A stretch of DNA of 64,000 nt from Paralithodes platypus (Eukaryota > Arthropoda > Malacostraca > Decapoda > Lithodidae): assembly GCA_032716605.1 (NCBI GenBank), contig CM064552.1, positions 15,121,180-15,185,179 on the forward strand. The letters are read 5' to 3'. Shown here piece after piece: positions 10,070 to 21,149 of this stretch (position 1 is the stretch's first letter; every line of letters starts with the position of its first letter). The position numbers and the translations under genes were made by a program. Below the pieces are notes generated by a model, which was not told the DNA's origin, did no database searches, and saw only the letters and a list, made by a program, of their open reading frames with translations.

Positions 10070-11300
10070 AATGCTGGGGTCACACATTCCCGTATATGCT
10101 CCCGACTGCTCCCGTACGAAGGTTTATTGGTAGTTGGCAACCGATTACGTAAAACGTAAGGGCATATTACGCAAAACATAAGTGAAATTGTGTACAGTCT
10201 GGGGGGTTGGTACGCATAACGGGAGTAGCCACGCGGGTCGGGGAGGTGCTGGGCGCGGGCTAGGCCGCGCCGTATCTTTTGAAATTCAAATCACGGTCGT
10301 GGCTCGCGCTCCCGTATGTCAAAAGTCGGGAAATTTTACGACCGACCGGCCATCACGGCCGTCTGACGGGAGCAGACCCGTCAGACGTAAAACGCTCTGC
10401 CGTCAGACGTAAGTGGCTCCCGTCAATCGTAAAAAATTCCCGTCAAACGGGAAAGTTTACGTTCATCCGGGCGCATCTGGCAACAGCGCCGCACTGCGGG
10501 TTGGCGGGAAGACGCGGCAACGTTGTACGGGGGGGTATAGAAGGACAGGCAGGAGGCATTGCCGTCACACCTCTCACCACACCGCAACAGATCTCCATAG
10601 ACAGAAATGATGGCCTGGCAGGTGTCTGGAACAATTTGGCTGATGGTTTTGTGGGCAACCCGAAAGGAGTATTGCAGGCTCTTATAGGATGCACCCGTAG
10701 CGAGGAAACGTAGGGTGATGGCCACCCTCAGACCAGGAGGAATGGGATTTCGCCAGAACGTAGGTTTCCTCTGAATGAGGGGGGTGACATGTTCCACTAT
10801 CTCATCAAAAAGTTTTTTGTCTACCCGGGTGATGTTCCTGTATAGTTCTGGACATTCTCTGGCCAACTCTTGCATCAGGTTCTCATAATGGCCATGTTCA
10901 AGCCTTCGTTGCAGATATGGCCACACCCACACTCTCCTCTTGCTCCTTTCCTTGTTCTCTTGTTCCTCTTGATAGATGAAGTTTGCTATTGCAAGTAGTT
11001 CCAAGATTTCGATGTAGGAAAGGATCCATTGCATTAGCCGCGTGTTACGCCTGTTCTCCGGTGTTATTAGGGAGTTCACAAAATTGAACTCCTCCAGGAT
11101 GAATTCCGCGATGTTGTTCATGGTGCTGATGAAGAACTGGGAATGGCAATGGTGTGGCCATTCCTGCCCTTTTGTAGTTCCCAGATTCCAACCCAGACCT
11201 ACGTGGTTGACAAAGACTGTCTTTGTCTGTGTTTGGACAGACGGGGTGTGCCAACGATTGTCCGGAAACGGTCGAGGTAAGTCCTAAAAAGTCCCAAGAC
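10070..11300 (-). mobile_element. PIF/Harbinger derivative, internally deleted
   Basis: The element begins inside a family C copy with TGCTGGGGTCACACATTCCC, a likely terminal sequence next to a TTAA/TAA site. It contains the first half of a Harbinger transposase on the minus strand. Between about 10080 and 10600 lies CpG-rich terminal sequence with many short CCCGTC/GACGGG inverted repeats. The right end was not found. Loss of the catalytic half makes it non-autonomous. Confidence 0.5.
10605..11121 (-). pseudogene. PIF/Harbinger transposase (HARBI1-like), N-terminal half
   Basis: From ATG 11121 the minus strand encodes WPYLQRRLEHGHYENLMQEL, then a run like ITRVDKKLFDEIVEHVTPLI, then PGLRVAITLRFLATGASYKS and FRVAHKTISQIVPDTCQAI. 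This is the characteristic N-terminal region of Harbinger transposases and of the domesticated nuclease HARBI1. The match ends near SVYGDLL, about residue 170; the rest of the open frame is unrelated sequence, and the DDE catalytic domain is absent. The protein therefore cannot cut DNA. A clean start and absence of stops in the remaining part suggest a relatively recent deletion derivative. Confidence 0.8.
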
Positions 11301-11639
11301 ATACGGCCTCAGCTACGCAGGTCTTGTGGGGGCGTGGCATGGGCGTGGCCTGTGTTTCCGCAAATCGGGCAGCCCATGCGGACTAACGGGGACATGCTTA
11401 CGCAAGTCGCAAACACGCAGTGGTGGGCGTGGGCGCGCCGATTTGGCGCTCTGCGCTGTGCGATCCAGTCCGCACTACCAATATAGAGGAGCGCGGAGCG
11501 AGGAGCGGCAATAATCTGAACTCGGAGTGCAGGCGGGGAGCGCAGCTTGAATTTTGCGCTCCTTTCTGGCGCTCCGGAAGCGATTTTTCCTGTCAACAAC
11601 AGGTTCAAGAACGTCATTATCGTGTACAGTCATCGTACG
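11301..11639. other. GC-rich spacer between Harbinger and LINE
   Basis: No coding motif was seen. It contains repeated GGGCGTGG and GAGCGCGGAGCGAGGAGCG stretches. It may be 5' terminal sequence of the Harbinger element or remains of the region cut by the LINE. Confidence 0.35.
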
Positions 11640-11659
11640 GTGTTGTTGTTGTTGTTGTT
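11640..11659 (+). repeat. (GTT)n microsatellite at the LINE 5' junction
   Basis: About six GTT triplets lie immediately before the first LINE-like coding sequence. Confidence 0.6.
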
Positions 11660-13132
11660 CCCCAACCTGCCTGGCCGAACAGCCCCAAGGCCCCGATTGT
11701 ATTGGCAAAAAATTTCCGTCTGTGTACTCATACCTCATGCTTCCCAGTACCCTGGAAAGAAGCAAACATCCATCCAGTTCCTAAAAAAGGTGCCTCTTCA
11801 GATCCATCAAACTACAGACCAATAGCTATAACTTCCACTCTTGGTAAAGTCTTTGAAATTATATTAAATAATCACATAATTAAGCATCTTGAGAATAATA
11901 AATTAATCAGTGATAGGCAATATGGTTTTAGACGATGTCGATCAACTGCAGACATGCTTTGCCTTCTTACGCATCAAATCAACCAAGCTACAGACCAACA
12001 TGGTGAAACACATACAATAGCACTGGATATATCAAAGGCATTTGATAGAGTCTGGCATCAATCCTTATTGTCGAAGATGTCACACTACGGCCTTGCATCA
12101 TTAGTTCCACTAATTTCTTCTTATCTTCATAACAGAAAAATACGTGTAATGGTAGATGGCCTTTATTCTCAATTTCACTCAATAAATGCTGGTGTTCCCC
12201 AGGGATCAGTTTTGGCCCCAATTCTGTTCCTCATTCATATCAATGATCTCATATCTACCACTCATAATCCAATACATTCCTACGCAGATGACTCAACACT
12301 CCACAGTTCCTTCACATTTACCAACTCTTTCACCCAACCCGATCTTATAAATTCAAAAATAAACACTGCAATTTCTCTGAACCAGGACCTTTCTAGAATT
12401 AATGGATGGGGACAAAAGAATCTAGTTTCCTTTAATGCAAAGAAAACCAAATACATTCAATTTTCTAACCGACAGAATCTCACTGACTCTCATATATTTT
12501 TTAATGATGTAAATATTCCCACTTCCCCTAGTATTGACATTCTCGGTGTAACATTAACTACTAACTTGAGCTGGACACATTATATTAGAAGCATTGCTAA
12601 GAATGCCTCTAAAAAACTGGGACTCCTGTACAGAGTTCGAGAATTCTTCACTGACGAGCAGTTGGCCGTGATATATAAAAGTCATGTGCGTTCTCAGATG
12701 GATTACTGTTCACCTCTGTGGGGTGGAAGTGGAGTGGTTGCATTGAGGCAGTTGGACAAAATTCAAAATAAAGCTATTAGATTAATCAATAACCCTGCAA
12801 TCACACAGGACCTTCCTACATTATCCATACGAAGAAACGTTGCATCCCTTGCATTATTCTACAGATATTTTCACAGCAATTGTTCCGAGGAACTTGCTTC
12901 AATTGTGCCGCCTCTCCACATCTTTCCCCGTAGAACTAGGGCAGCTGAGAGCGTCCATGAATTTACACTTTCACCTCCACAATGCAGAACTTCTGCTTAT
13001 CAGAATTCATTTATCCCCAGAGCTACTACTCTTTGGAATTCACTTCCCTCGAATTGCTTTCCACAAACTTACAATCTACAAATGTTTAAATCCAGTTGTT
13101 ACAAACATTTTATGAATGGAGGATGCCTTTAG
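11660..13132 (+). CDS. LINE reverse transcriptase, 5'-truncated (jockey/CR1 group)
   Basis: The frame reads through the reverse transcriptase core: PVPKKGASSDPSNYRPIAI, then ALDISKAFDRVWHQSLL, then NAGVPQGSVLAPILFLIHIN and the catalytic HSYADDSTL. A C-terminal region with LDKIQNKAIRLINNP and a TLWNSLPSN segment follows. The enzyme would copy element RNA at a nicked target. The endonuclease and ORF1 are missing, as in typical 5'-truncated insertions. The first residues of the open frame (before about 11660) are foreign. No internal stop is present, so this insertion is young. A 3' UTR of some 50 bases and a poly(A) tail follow. Confidence 0.88.
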   Translation, partial: PQPAWPNSPKAPIVLAKNFRLCTHTSCFPVPWKEANIHPVPKKGASSDPSNYRPIAITSTLGKVFEIILNNHIIKHLENNKLISDRQYGFRRCRSTADMLCLLTHQINQATDQHGETHTIALDISKAFDRVWHQSLLSKMSHYGLASLVPLISSYLHNRKIRVMVDGLYSQFHSINAGVPQGSVLAPILFLIHINDLISTTHNPIHSYADDSTLHSSFTFTNSFTQPDLINSKINTAISLNQDLSRINGWGQKNLVSFNAKKTKYIQFSNRQNLTDSHIFFNDVNIPTSPSIDILGVTLTTNLSWTHYIRSIAKNASKKLGLLYRVREFFTDEQLAVIYKSHVRSQMDYCSPLWGGSGVVALRQLDKIQNKAIRLINNPAITQDLPTLSIRRNVASLALFYRYFHSNCSEELASIVPPLHIFPRRTRAAESVHEFTLSPPQCRTSAYQNSFIPRATTLWNSLPSNCFPQTYNLQMFKSSCYKHFMNGGCL

Positions 13133-13186
13133 GCACATGGACCTTTTTGTTTTATCTGTGTTTTTCCTTCCTCCGTTCATTGTCTC

Positions 13187-13213
13187 AAAAAAAAAAAAAA
13201 AAAAAAAAAAAAA
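13187..13213 (+). repeat. Poly(A) tail of the LINE
   Basis: An A run of about 27 bases ends the LINE and abuts the minus-strand cold-shock ORF. No clear target duplication with the 5' junction was found. Confidence 0.8.
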
Positions 13214-14265
13214 GTCACGTAGTTGTTTTGGGGGTTCTTCGTGTGGAAGTAGCAGTTGCAGCCGTCACGTTTCCAGTTTTCCATACAATATAACAGGAAT
13301 CCGTGGAACTCAGGTGTGATGCAGTCCTTGTAGGCATAGCTCATTGTCATGTTGTAGTCTGTTTCGAGGTGTGGTACACAGACTTCCATGAACAGTTGGT
13401 GAGGAGTTTTTGCTGTTTGTGGTGTGGGTGGCTGAGGCTCGGGAGTTGCAGCTGGTAAGGTCTCCTTGGCTACTGTTGGTGTTGTCTTCTGCCTCTTCTT
13501 GTCTCTTGCTGCATCCTCTGGAACTTGATAGTGGAGGTCAATGACTGGTGTCATCGTCAGGTTGTAGTCAAGGTTTTGGCCAGTTTCTTGCTCCATCTCC
13601 TCTACCCCTCCGTCAGGAGAGGCAGGAGAGCTGGGGACTTCTGTAGGTGTTGGTGGTGGCGTTTCTTCAGGCTGCCTCTGCACATTGCTCCTGTTTAAAG
13701 GTCGGAGCAAGTTGAGGCGCTTGGGTGGAGTTTTCCTGGGCCTCAGAGCTTGTGTTGGGATAAGCTCCAAGGGCCAGGTTGGTTTTGGTGTATTAGGCCT
13801 GGGGAAGGCGATGGTGGGGAGGTTGTTCACCATGAGGAGGTCGTTCAGACAATCTCTGAATGTGTTGTGGTCCCCACCAGCGAGAGCCATGGCCGTTGTG
13901 ACAACAATCTGGATGAAGTTTGATTGGTCACAGGGTGGCTGGCCAAAGCCTGCTGGTGGGTAGTCAAAAATTTCTTTCTTCGCCTCCTTGATTCCCCTGG
14001 CATGCCTGGAGCCTTTCAGGGTTGCCCCTTCAGGCCCAGATACACTGGTGGCTTCGTCACCCTTTTTGGTCTTTCTGATGGTAAACCTTACCCTCTCATT
14101 GTTGGCAAGAGAGGGTGTAGAGTGGCGGGGGTTTGGCTTAGAAATCCCTGCTCTATGAACAAAGATTCCCCCCCCCCCCCCGTCATCTCTGGTGATAAAG
14201 CCAAAGCCTTTTTTCACATTGAACCATTTTGATTGGCCGGTGAAAAACTTGGTGGTGGGCACCAT
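13214..14265 (-). CDS. Cold-shock-domain (Y-box-like) protein in an intronless ORF, cut by a LINE
   Basis: On the minus strand the start ATG at 14265 lies in a perfect Kozak context (CCACCATGG). Residues about 7-85 form a cold-shock domain: KWFNVKKGFGFITRDD with both RNA-binding motifs (KGFGFI and IFVHRAGI), ending in EATSVSGPEGATLKGSRHA, which resembles animal Y-box proteins rather than bacterial cold-shock proteins. A poly-Gly insert (coded by a C run at 14168-14180) lies in the loop before IFVH. A Pro/Thr-rich tail follows. A short Cys/aromatic C-terminal segment (HGFLLYCMENWKRDG) then runs into the LINE poly(A). Without introns in 350 codons it is either a retrocopy or a protein of a mobile element, perhaps the neighbouring Harbinger element, which has the same orientation. 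Function beyond single-strand nucleic acid binding is not inferable. Confidence 0.72.
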
Positions 14266-14520
14266 GGTGGTGGGGAGAAGCGTGGACCTTCTCTGGTGGG
14301 AGCTCAGAGAGCACTGGGTGACCTGGGTCCAATAAAAGTGTATACAGTCGTCGTCAAATGTATACCTCGTAACACAACAATTCTGTCGTGTACCTTAACT
14401 TCTTCAACCTGAATGGTGGAGCATAACTCTTGCTTAACTACATATACACTTAGTTACTAGAAGGGAACAACTGGGCATGGGGGCTACATACATATATACT
14501 CGTAATGTAGAGAGATACTA

Positions 14521-14587
14521 TAGTCATCCTCCTATGAAATGAGCTACAAGGTGGTGTCCCTCGCTCTGTGCGGTGTTGTCAAATATT
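14521..14587 (+). repeat. Left terminal inverted repeat
   Basis: Pairs with 16800-16864 in reverse complement; identity is imperfect but spread over the whole length. Confidence 0.8.
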
Positions 14588-15066
14588 CAAAGCTTTAACA
14601 ACAAATGTTAGTTTTTCAGGCTATTAATAAATTAATTTTAGCTTTTATGACTATATATATTATATTACAATTTATAAAGGTTATGTGGTGTTAAGAAACA
14701 TATCATTTTAAGGATATATAGAAGGAATTTATACAACATATGGCACCCTATTTAGAACATGTTGCCATTTTTCTGGGGACAGCTATAAATAGATCGAAGG
14801 AGTGGTATGATATGCGACGTTGCCAAGTAATGTCAATGCGGTTCTGTTGGCTATGCACGCACTCACACACACCCCTACAGATACACACACAAACACACAC
14901 ATACATACACAATCTCCAAAATGCAATATAGCACAATGTAATCCCATCAAAAGAGAGAGAGCGAGAGAGCTGGATACGAGTAATGGCAATGCTTGAAAGG
15001 GTCTCAAACAACGACAACATCACCCAGGTAAGACGGTCACTAACCCTCATTCATAGCGCGACCACC

Positions 15067-16398
15067 ATGGATGGAAAAACTCGCAAAAGTTACTCTCATC
15101 TTCATAGCCAGGCAAGGGAGATGCTGTACAATGTAAATAGGTATTTTCAACGAGAGAAGGGAAACAGAGGACCTATGGTAGATCCCTCAAAAGCTGTTGT
15201 TCGTACAGCCCAAGCTACCAACGTGAGTGAATCAACAGTGAAGCGAATTTGCTCCAAGTTAAACAAAATTGGTGATACTGAGAATGAACCTGAGAAGCCC
15301 ATATTCTCCTCACCAAAAAAAAATCGTCCTCAAAGAGTAACAAATGTTGATGATTTCGATATATGTGTGTTAAGGAGAACAATCTTGGAATTCTACGAGA
15401 GGAATGAAATCCCTACAATATACAAAATCATGGAATAGATCAGAGAAAAGATCAACTACACTGGTAGCCCTGAGTCTCTTCGCAGAGTTGTGTTGAAAAT
15501 TGGCTTCAAATTTGCCAAGATTAATGGGCGCCAATTTCTCATGGAAAGAAGCGCCGTGCTTGCGGCCCGTTCAACATTTTTACAAGAGATGCAACGCCTA
15601 CGAAAATCGTGCCATAATTTTGTTTACCTAGATGAAACCTGGGTAAACCAAAATTACACTGTCCCTAAGTGTTGGATTGACTCTGCATCCCCCAAAGCTA
15701 CAGGGATTAAGGCACCCACTGGTAAAGGCAGCCGCTTAATTATTCTGCATGCAGGGACCAAGTATGGCTTCATCAACGCTGCTGATTTGGTTTTCCAAGC
15801 AAAGAATGATGGAGACTACCATAACCAGATGAACTCGACAGTGTTTGAAAACTGGTTTAAGGACCAGTTACTTCCAAACATTGCACCCAACTCGGTCATC
15901 GTCATGGATAATGCTTCCTACCATTCAGCCCAAGTTGAAAAACAGCCCACCTCATCCTGGAGAAACGCAGAAGTCAAGGACTGGCTACTAAAAAAAGGAG
16001 CTCAGCCCAGTGACGAGCTATTGAAAGCTCAGTTACTTGAGCTGGCTAAAAAATATGTCACAGGCAAAAAGTATGTCATTGATACTCTGGCTCAACAAGC
16101 AGGACATAGGGTTGTATGGCTACCGCCATACCACTGTCAATACAACCCTATTGAACTCATTTGGGCTCAAGTCAAAACATACGTAGCCAAGAAAAATACA
16201 TTTAAAATGGCCGACGTCAAACTGCTCGTCAAGGAAGCATTTGATCAAGTTACGCCGTACAACTGGGAGCAGGCAGTGAAGCATGCTGAACATCTTCAGG
16301 AAAGTGATGCAAAGCTGGATGTTGCAGTTGATCATCTAGTGGATTCGTTCGTCATCAACATTGCAGACGATAGTTCTGATGAAGAATTACTGGAGTAA
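15067..16398 (+). pseudogene. DDE transposase, Tc1/mariner superfamily with about 81-residue D-to-E spacing, one stop
   Basis: Start ATG 15067 sits in ACCACCATGG. The N-terminal third is a helix-turn-helix DNA-binding region (AQATNVSESTVKRICSKLN). The catalytic triad is visible: Asp in VYLDETWVNQ, Asp in VIVMDNASYHS, Glu in QYNPIELIWAQVK. By my count 81 residues separate the second Asp and the Glu, far more than in classic Tc1 (34) and close to the DD82E group called Sailor. The frame has a single TAG at 15436-15438 between the DNA-binding and catalytic parts; all else is open over 443 codons. The enzyme would excise and reinsert the element at TA. One substitution separates it from an intact frame, so it was recently active or is a sequencing error. 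Confidence 0.82.
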
Positions 16399-16799
16399 TC
16401 ATCATAATCAGAGAGAGGAATAGGCTTCCAGGGGACACCTCTATAAAAAAAAAACGCAACCAGACTTTTACCTCAATGGTGGTGTGGAAAAAAAGGCGAA
16501 ACATTAAAGACTGAGATCAAATTGTCTAACAGTAGCTACCATAAAACTATATAGACATTGCCGGTAAAGAAGGGGTTAATGGAAAGTCTATTCATGTAAT
16601 TATATAAAAAGTCTATTCATGTAATTATATACAAATATAGCCTACCTATTATTTCGTTTCTGTAACTTTTATACAAGAATACCAATAACCCTTCCAGACA
16701 TAAAAACGTCTTTTACATTTATTTCAAGTTTCCCTTCTAAATGTGATAGAAGAGAACGTTGCTTGGTTTCCCGTTTGCTAATAGGTTTGTTTTGGTAAA

Positions 16800-16864
16800 A
16801 ATGTGGCACCACCGCACAGGGCGACTTTGACCTCCTTGGAGCTCATTTCAGTTGAGGTTGACTA
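16800..16864 (-). repeat. Right terminal inverted repeat
   Basis: Reverse complement partner of 14521-14587, ending TTGACTA before the TA duplication. Confidence 0.8.
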
Positions 16865-16866
16865 TA

Positions 16867-17530
16867 GGTTTCTTTCCTGTAGCCTATCTCTCTCTTGAGA
16901 TGGTTGTATGCAGATTGGTCATAGTTCAACATATATAAATCAACAGATATACATTAATACAATATACATATATAAATCAATACAATAACTGGGAATGTGG
17001 TTACATACCTATACCTTCGTAATGTAGAGAGATAAGAGGTGTCTTCCCTTTTTGTCTCTCTCTGAGATGGTTGTACTCAGATTGGTCATCGTTAAACATA
17101 TACATAAATTAGTACAAAAATACATGTTTTACAGTTATGTTGTTCATAGGTCGCCAAGCATCTCTCTGGAGTGGTTGTATTTAGTTTTGGCCGTAGTCAA
17201 ACGCACACGAAATAATACAACAATATTGCCAGGTATGACCCTTACCTAAGCACAGACTTGCATAACGAAAGTGTGGATGGCCTGGTGCTTACATAATTAA
17301 CAACAGACACAATGAACACATACACAATGAAGGTATTATAGCCTTCGTCATATTAATAGGGTGGGGCATGGTTGTTTCATAATTAAATACACACTTAATC
17401 AATACATAACAAATTTCAAGTATCACCACCTTCGTAATATGCAGACTGGGGGACATGATTGTTACATAATACGCACATGACACGTGTGGGCGACAATGGT
17501 CTTACCTAATAAATTACCTACACCGATTAC
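16867..17530. repeat. Degenerate tandem repeat region that received the transposon
   Basis: Recurring phrases (TTCGTAAT, GAGATGGTTGTA, GGTTGTTACATAATTAA, GATTGGTCAT) come back at irregular intervals of roughly 100-150 bases. The unit beginning near 16986 matches the joined flanks of the transposon (left flank 14460-14520, right flank 16867-16930). No coding sequence was seen. Confidence 0.5.
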
Positions 17531-18199
17531 ACAATAAAAGAAGAACTGACATGATCATTAAATATTTCGTTTCCTCAACACTCTGTAACTCCTCAGAGCT
17601 GTTACTAAGGAAAACATCAAGGGCTCCCATAGTGACACGAAGTAGAATAATGTGTTTTGTATACTAGAAGATTGTTGTTGACAAGACGTATAACATGTGT
17701 GGAAGTAAATGGAATAGAAAAACAAAGTCGTGGATAAAGATAGTACTTCCCTGCGGAGCCGGGTCCCTTCGTTCCTGGGGATCTCGCTCCCGGGAATTTT
17801 GTTCCTGGTGCATTTTAATATGTATATCAGATAAGAATATATATGGTAGGCTACAGTTGGCCACATAAATTTGTATAAACCCCGTGCTTTATTGTATGGA
17901 AGGAATATTAATCTTAATATGGTAGCTTACAGTACATCAGGTAGGAATGTAACTGGTAGCCTACATTAGATAGCTGCAGCATATTAAATTGGGGAAATTA
18001 CACTGGAGAATTGGAATAAAATTTATTTTTAGAACTAGTGCAGGACGGTTTCTTGTAACTGAGCCAACCATAGGTAACTCAATATAGTTTTTAGTAAGAA
18101 AGAAACTCTCATTGGTAATATAGTTATCGCAGGTAGCTTAGACCACAGTGAAATTAGATTCAATCTAATACGGAAAAATTAATTAACTCTAAACTATAC
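17531..18199. other. Spacer without recognisable features
   Basis: AT-rich sequence with only short frames lacking any domain resemblance. Confidence 0.5.
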
Positions 18200-18203
18200 T
18201 TAA

Positions 18204-18514
18204 CCCTTACTGTACCAGCGACAGTTGTTTTCCGTCAGTAAAATAGTAACTCGTCGACGTCAGTAATAGCGATGGAGGACGTCTGTCAGTAATATGCGGT
18301 CCTTGTAACTGCCCGTATCGAGCAGTATCTGGTACCATGACTTTTACGCACTGCTCTTGAGACATTGGCAACACTTCTCAGCTTGGATCTAAGCTCCCAC
18401 AGGCTAGCTGGGTCAGTACTCCTCCAACTTTCGGGGTGACTCTGAAGCCATTTTGGCCACAATGCCTGGTACTGGAGGGTACATTTATAGTAATACCCTC
18501 TGGTACAGTAGGGG
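18204..18514 (+). mobile_element. TTAA element family B, copy 1
   Basis: Flanked by TTAA on both sides (18200-18203, 18515-18518). Ends CCCTTACTGTACCAG and, in reverse complement, CCCCTACTGTACCAG form terminal inverted repeats of about 15 bp. The 311-bp interior matches copies at 19827-20130 (inverted) and 32641-32954, with shared GTATC.GGCAGT and AACACTTCTCAGCTT segments. No coding capacity. Confidence 0.85.
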
Positions 18515-18756
18515 TTAAGGGGAGATGGGTCGTTTTTCTAGATCCCCTTCTCCCTATTAGTTTGTCGATTCTAAGACCTTTCGCCTCATTTGTTTGTCAA
18601 TATTTAGACCTTTCGTGCCATTTAAGTGTCAATTTTTTTCCTGGCGAATGATAGTGAGCCTGTAATTTTGGAAGAACCGACCTTTGGCCGGGGCATTTTC
18701 CTACCGAAAAATTTACAAATTAATATAGAAAGGGGATCTAATGGAAGTTTTTTTAA

Positions 18757-19592
18757 CCAGGGAACGACGAGAACCCTTTCAAGAGGTTTTGATAAGCAAG
18801 GGCGAGGACCATCTTAAGAGGTAAGGCCTAAAAAATAAAATTTAAAAGGCCCCAGTAGCACTTAACCCTCTCACGACCATATGACGCAGAGGTTGCCAGA
18901 TTAGCAATAAGAAAGAGTTCTCTCACTCTTATAATTACCTCTCCAAAATTAGTTTTCTGCCCACAGCTAACTCAAAGACAACTGCAGAGGTTAAAGTAAC
19001 TAAACTAAAGGTTTCTAAATACACCTGATGGTAACAAAGGCTTTAAAGTATCCCTAATAGGCTCAAAATTGTGTCAAGAACGTGAGAGGGTTAAAACAAG
19101 TGAAATGGTTATTAAGTGAAATAATTCCCCTCCATACCTCCTATCACTACTCCGCATCTGTCAAAATCCCCCCCTTCAATTATCACCTATTTCCCTTGTT
19201 ATTCCCTTATTCATTGGTATATGTTCGTGTAAACATCTCCAGGCCGGTTCCTTTGTATTGTCACGTGACTATCGATTGTGTTGCGTAAGGTAGGATGTGG
19301 GTGAATGAGTCAGTCAAGCTTGAGGCCTCGCGAGGGGAGGGTCTGGCTCGCTCTGCTCCACAATGCATGAATGGACCGGCCGACTATAATTTGCAATTTT
19401 GACCATACAAACACTATTCCCACTTGTTTTATTGTTGTTACATGTTACTATCTTCATATTAAACGTAAAATAGGCGCATATGAATAAGTAATAACGATAT
19501 TTATTGTAAAATTACGATTTTAGGCGGGAAGGAGGCCTAATATCGTCGCCCAGTTACATGGTGTCCACTATACCCTGTGCGCGTGCGCCGGG
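18757..19592 (-). mobile_element. TTAA element family D (related to C, opposite orientation), copy 1
   Basis: Flanked by TTAA at 18753-18756 and 19593-19596. It begins CCAGGGAACGACGAG and ends GCGTGCGCCGGG. It contains, in reverse, the family C core (CACCTATTTCCCTTGTTATT). A 225-bp element of another family is nested inside. The matching unit at 23657-25155 lacks that nested insert. Confidence 0.7.
18866..19090. mobile_element. 225-bp TTAA element nested in family D
   Basis: TTAA duplications at 18862-18865 and 19091-19094 bracket ends CCCTCTCACG and, in reverse complement, CCCTCTCACG (a perfect 10-bp inverted repeat). The homologous position in the second family D copy, near 24645-24655, reads CAGTAGCACTTAAAA with a single TTAA and no insert. 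This internal empty site proves the insertion and its 4-bp duplication. Confidence 0.9.
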
Positions 19593-19826
19593 TTAAAGTT
19601 TGATGGAGGTCTAGGGAGAAAACTAGAAAAAAAGAATAAAAAAATACATAAATGAGCAAATAAATAAGCCCATCCCTCCTTAAGTTTCAAATTTTAGACA
19701 AGCCAACTTCCATGGATTACGAGAACACCTGGCAGGTGTGTTCGGAGACGTGCCGGTTGAATCCCTGGACAAATGAAAGGTCAAGTGGGAGCTTATGATG
19801 ACCAGGTAATCATATTTACTACTTAA

Positions 19827-20130
19827 CCCCTACTGTACCAGAGGATACAGTAATAAAAGTCCCCCAAGTGCCAAGCAATGTGGCCAAAATGGCAAGATAG
19901 AACAACCTTCCACCTCAAGAGATGAAGGAATACTAGCTCCCCTAGCCTTCAGAGGGTTGCATATAAGCTAAGAAGTGTTGCCATATCGAGAGCAGTGCTC
20001 AAACGGTCGTGGTACCAGGCACAGCCTGATACAGGCAGGAAAGTACATTACGGACGGCTGCCAGCCGTCGCTGGGACTGGGGAGTGACTTATCTACTGAC
20101 GACTGGTAGCCGTCGCTTGGATTGGATGGG
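19827..20130 (-). mobile_element. TTAA element family B, copy 2 (inverted)
   Basis: TTAA at 19823-19826 and 20131-20134. The left end CCCCTACTGTACCAG is the inverse of copy 1's right end. It splits the linker region of the fossil LINE. Confidence 0.85.
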
Positions 20131-20310
20131 TTAAGCACAAATCGGGCAGGTCAGAATATTCATTTCGGCTCAGCTGAATTTAATATGGTCATTAGTGATG
20201 CCCAAGGTGAATATATCCCTAAACAGCGCTTCAGATCCAAAAATAGCGACCTCAGATGGATGAATAATAACATCAAATATATGCTAGGTGTAGAAAAAGA
20301 GTTGGAATTA

Positions 20311-20767
20311 TTCTATAATTGCACCTATACGAGCTAAACAAAATATTATTGTATTTAACAGGAAGGTACGACGAGGTAAGTGATGTGGTATAGGTGGCAA
20401 TATGCGGAAATGGATTATAAGGGCATTCCGCCCCCTCTGACTCCCTTACGAAAATCTACGGTTACTCATGCCACCCCAACTGGATTTCTACCGTTTTACC
20501 CAACCAGCGGGGGTGTGGGGGCGGCAGCCCCCACCCATAATACTAGGATAGGTTAGGTAAGGTTGTTAGGTTAGGCTAATGTCTCTCTGAAACATTGTAA
20601 AATCTGTGTCACATCTAGATTGATAGACTTTTGTCAGAGGGGGCGGAATGCCCTTATAATCCATTTCCGCATATTGCCACCTATACTATACCATATCACT
20701 TACCTCGTCGTACCTTCCTGTTAATACATTAATAATTTGTTTAGCTCGTATAGGTGCAATTATAGAA
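20311..20767. mobile_element. Foldback element with arms of about 125 bp
   Basis: Left arm 20311-20440 and right arm 20639-20767 are near-perfect reverse complements (TTCTATAATTGCACC at the tips, CCGCCCCCTCTGA at the inner ends). The loop of about 200 bases includes GGTTAGGTAAGGTTGTTAGG and GGTTAGGCTAATGT, also present in the foldback element at 51117-51360. It interrupts fossil LINE coding sequence. No ORF. Confidence 0.8.
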
Positions 20768-21149
20768 ATTTACCAAAGAGTTGTATAGGAAAACAAATAG
20801 AGGTGAAGAACATTTAAGAAATTATGATGCAAATCTCATAAAGATAAAGCTGATATTAGAAAAGCCAAGTGTAATTACGAAATCAAAATCGCCAGGGAAA
20901 CTAAAGTAAACCAGAAGGGATTCTTCCAATAATTTAAAAATATAGCAAGAGACAAAATAGGTCCTCTGAAAACGGAGACGGGATTTCTCTCTCGTTATCT
21001 ATGAGAATAATCAGATTGTTCTCATAGATAACGAGGTCGTTATATGTAAAACTTTAAACATATATTTTCCCTCTGTCATTACAGACGAAGCTACCTGAGG
21101 TCTGTTCGATATATAATGGAAACTAGCATGGGTACCCGGCGTTGCCCGG

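Larger units (their letters stand above)
14521..16864 (+). mobile_element. Complete Tc1/mariner-superfamily element with long inverted repeats
   Basis: The first about 67 bases (TAGTCATCCTCCTATGAAAT onward) match the reverse complement of the last about 65 (TAGTCAACCTCAACTGAAAT onward), including the shared GAAATGAGCT, CCAAGG/ACAAGG and CTGTGCGGTG blocks. TA flanks both ends (14519-14520 and 16865-16866). The 2344-bp element carries one transposase gene. The flanks are parts of one unit of a degenerate repeat seen again at about 16986-17100, which supports the boundaries. Confidence 0.85.

Noticed and set aside
11475..11765. Minus-strand frame with a Gln run as a continuation of the cold-shock ORF across the LINE
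   Set aside because: The Gln run is the antisense of a GTT microsatellite, and no target duplication or sequence logic joins it to the cold-shock ORF.
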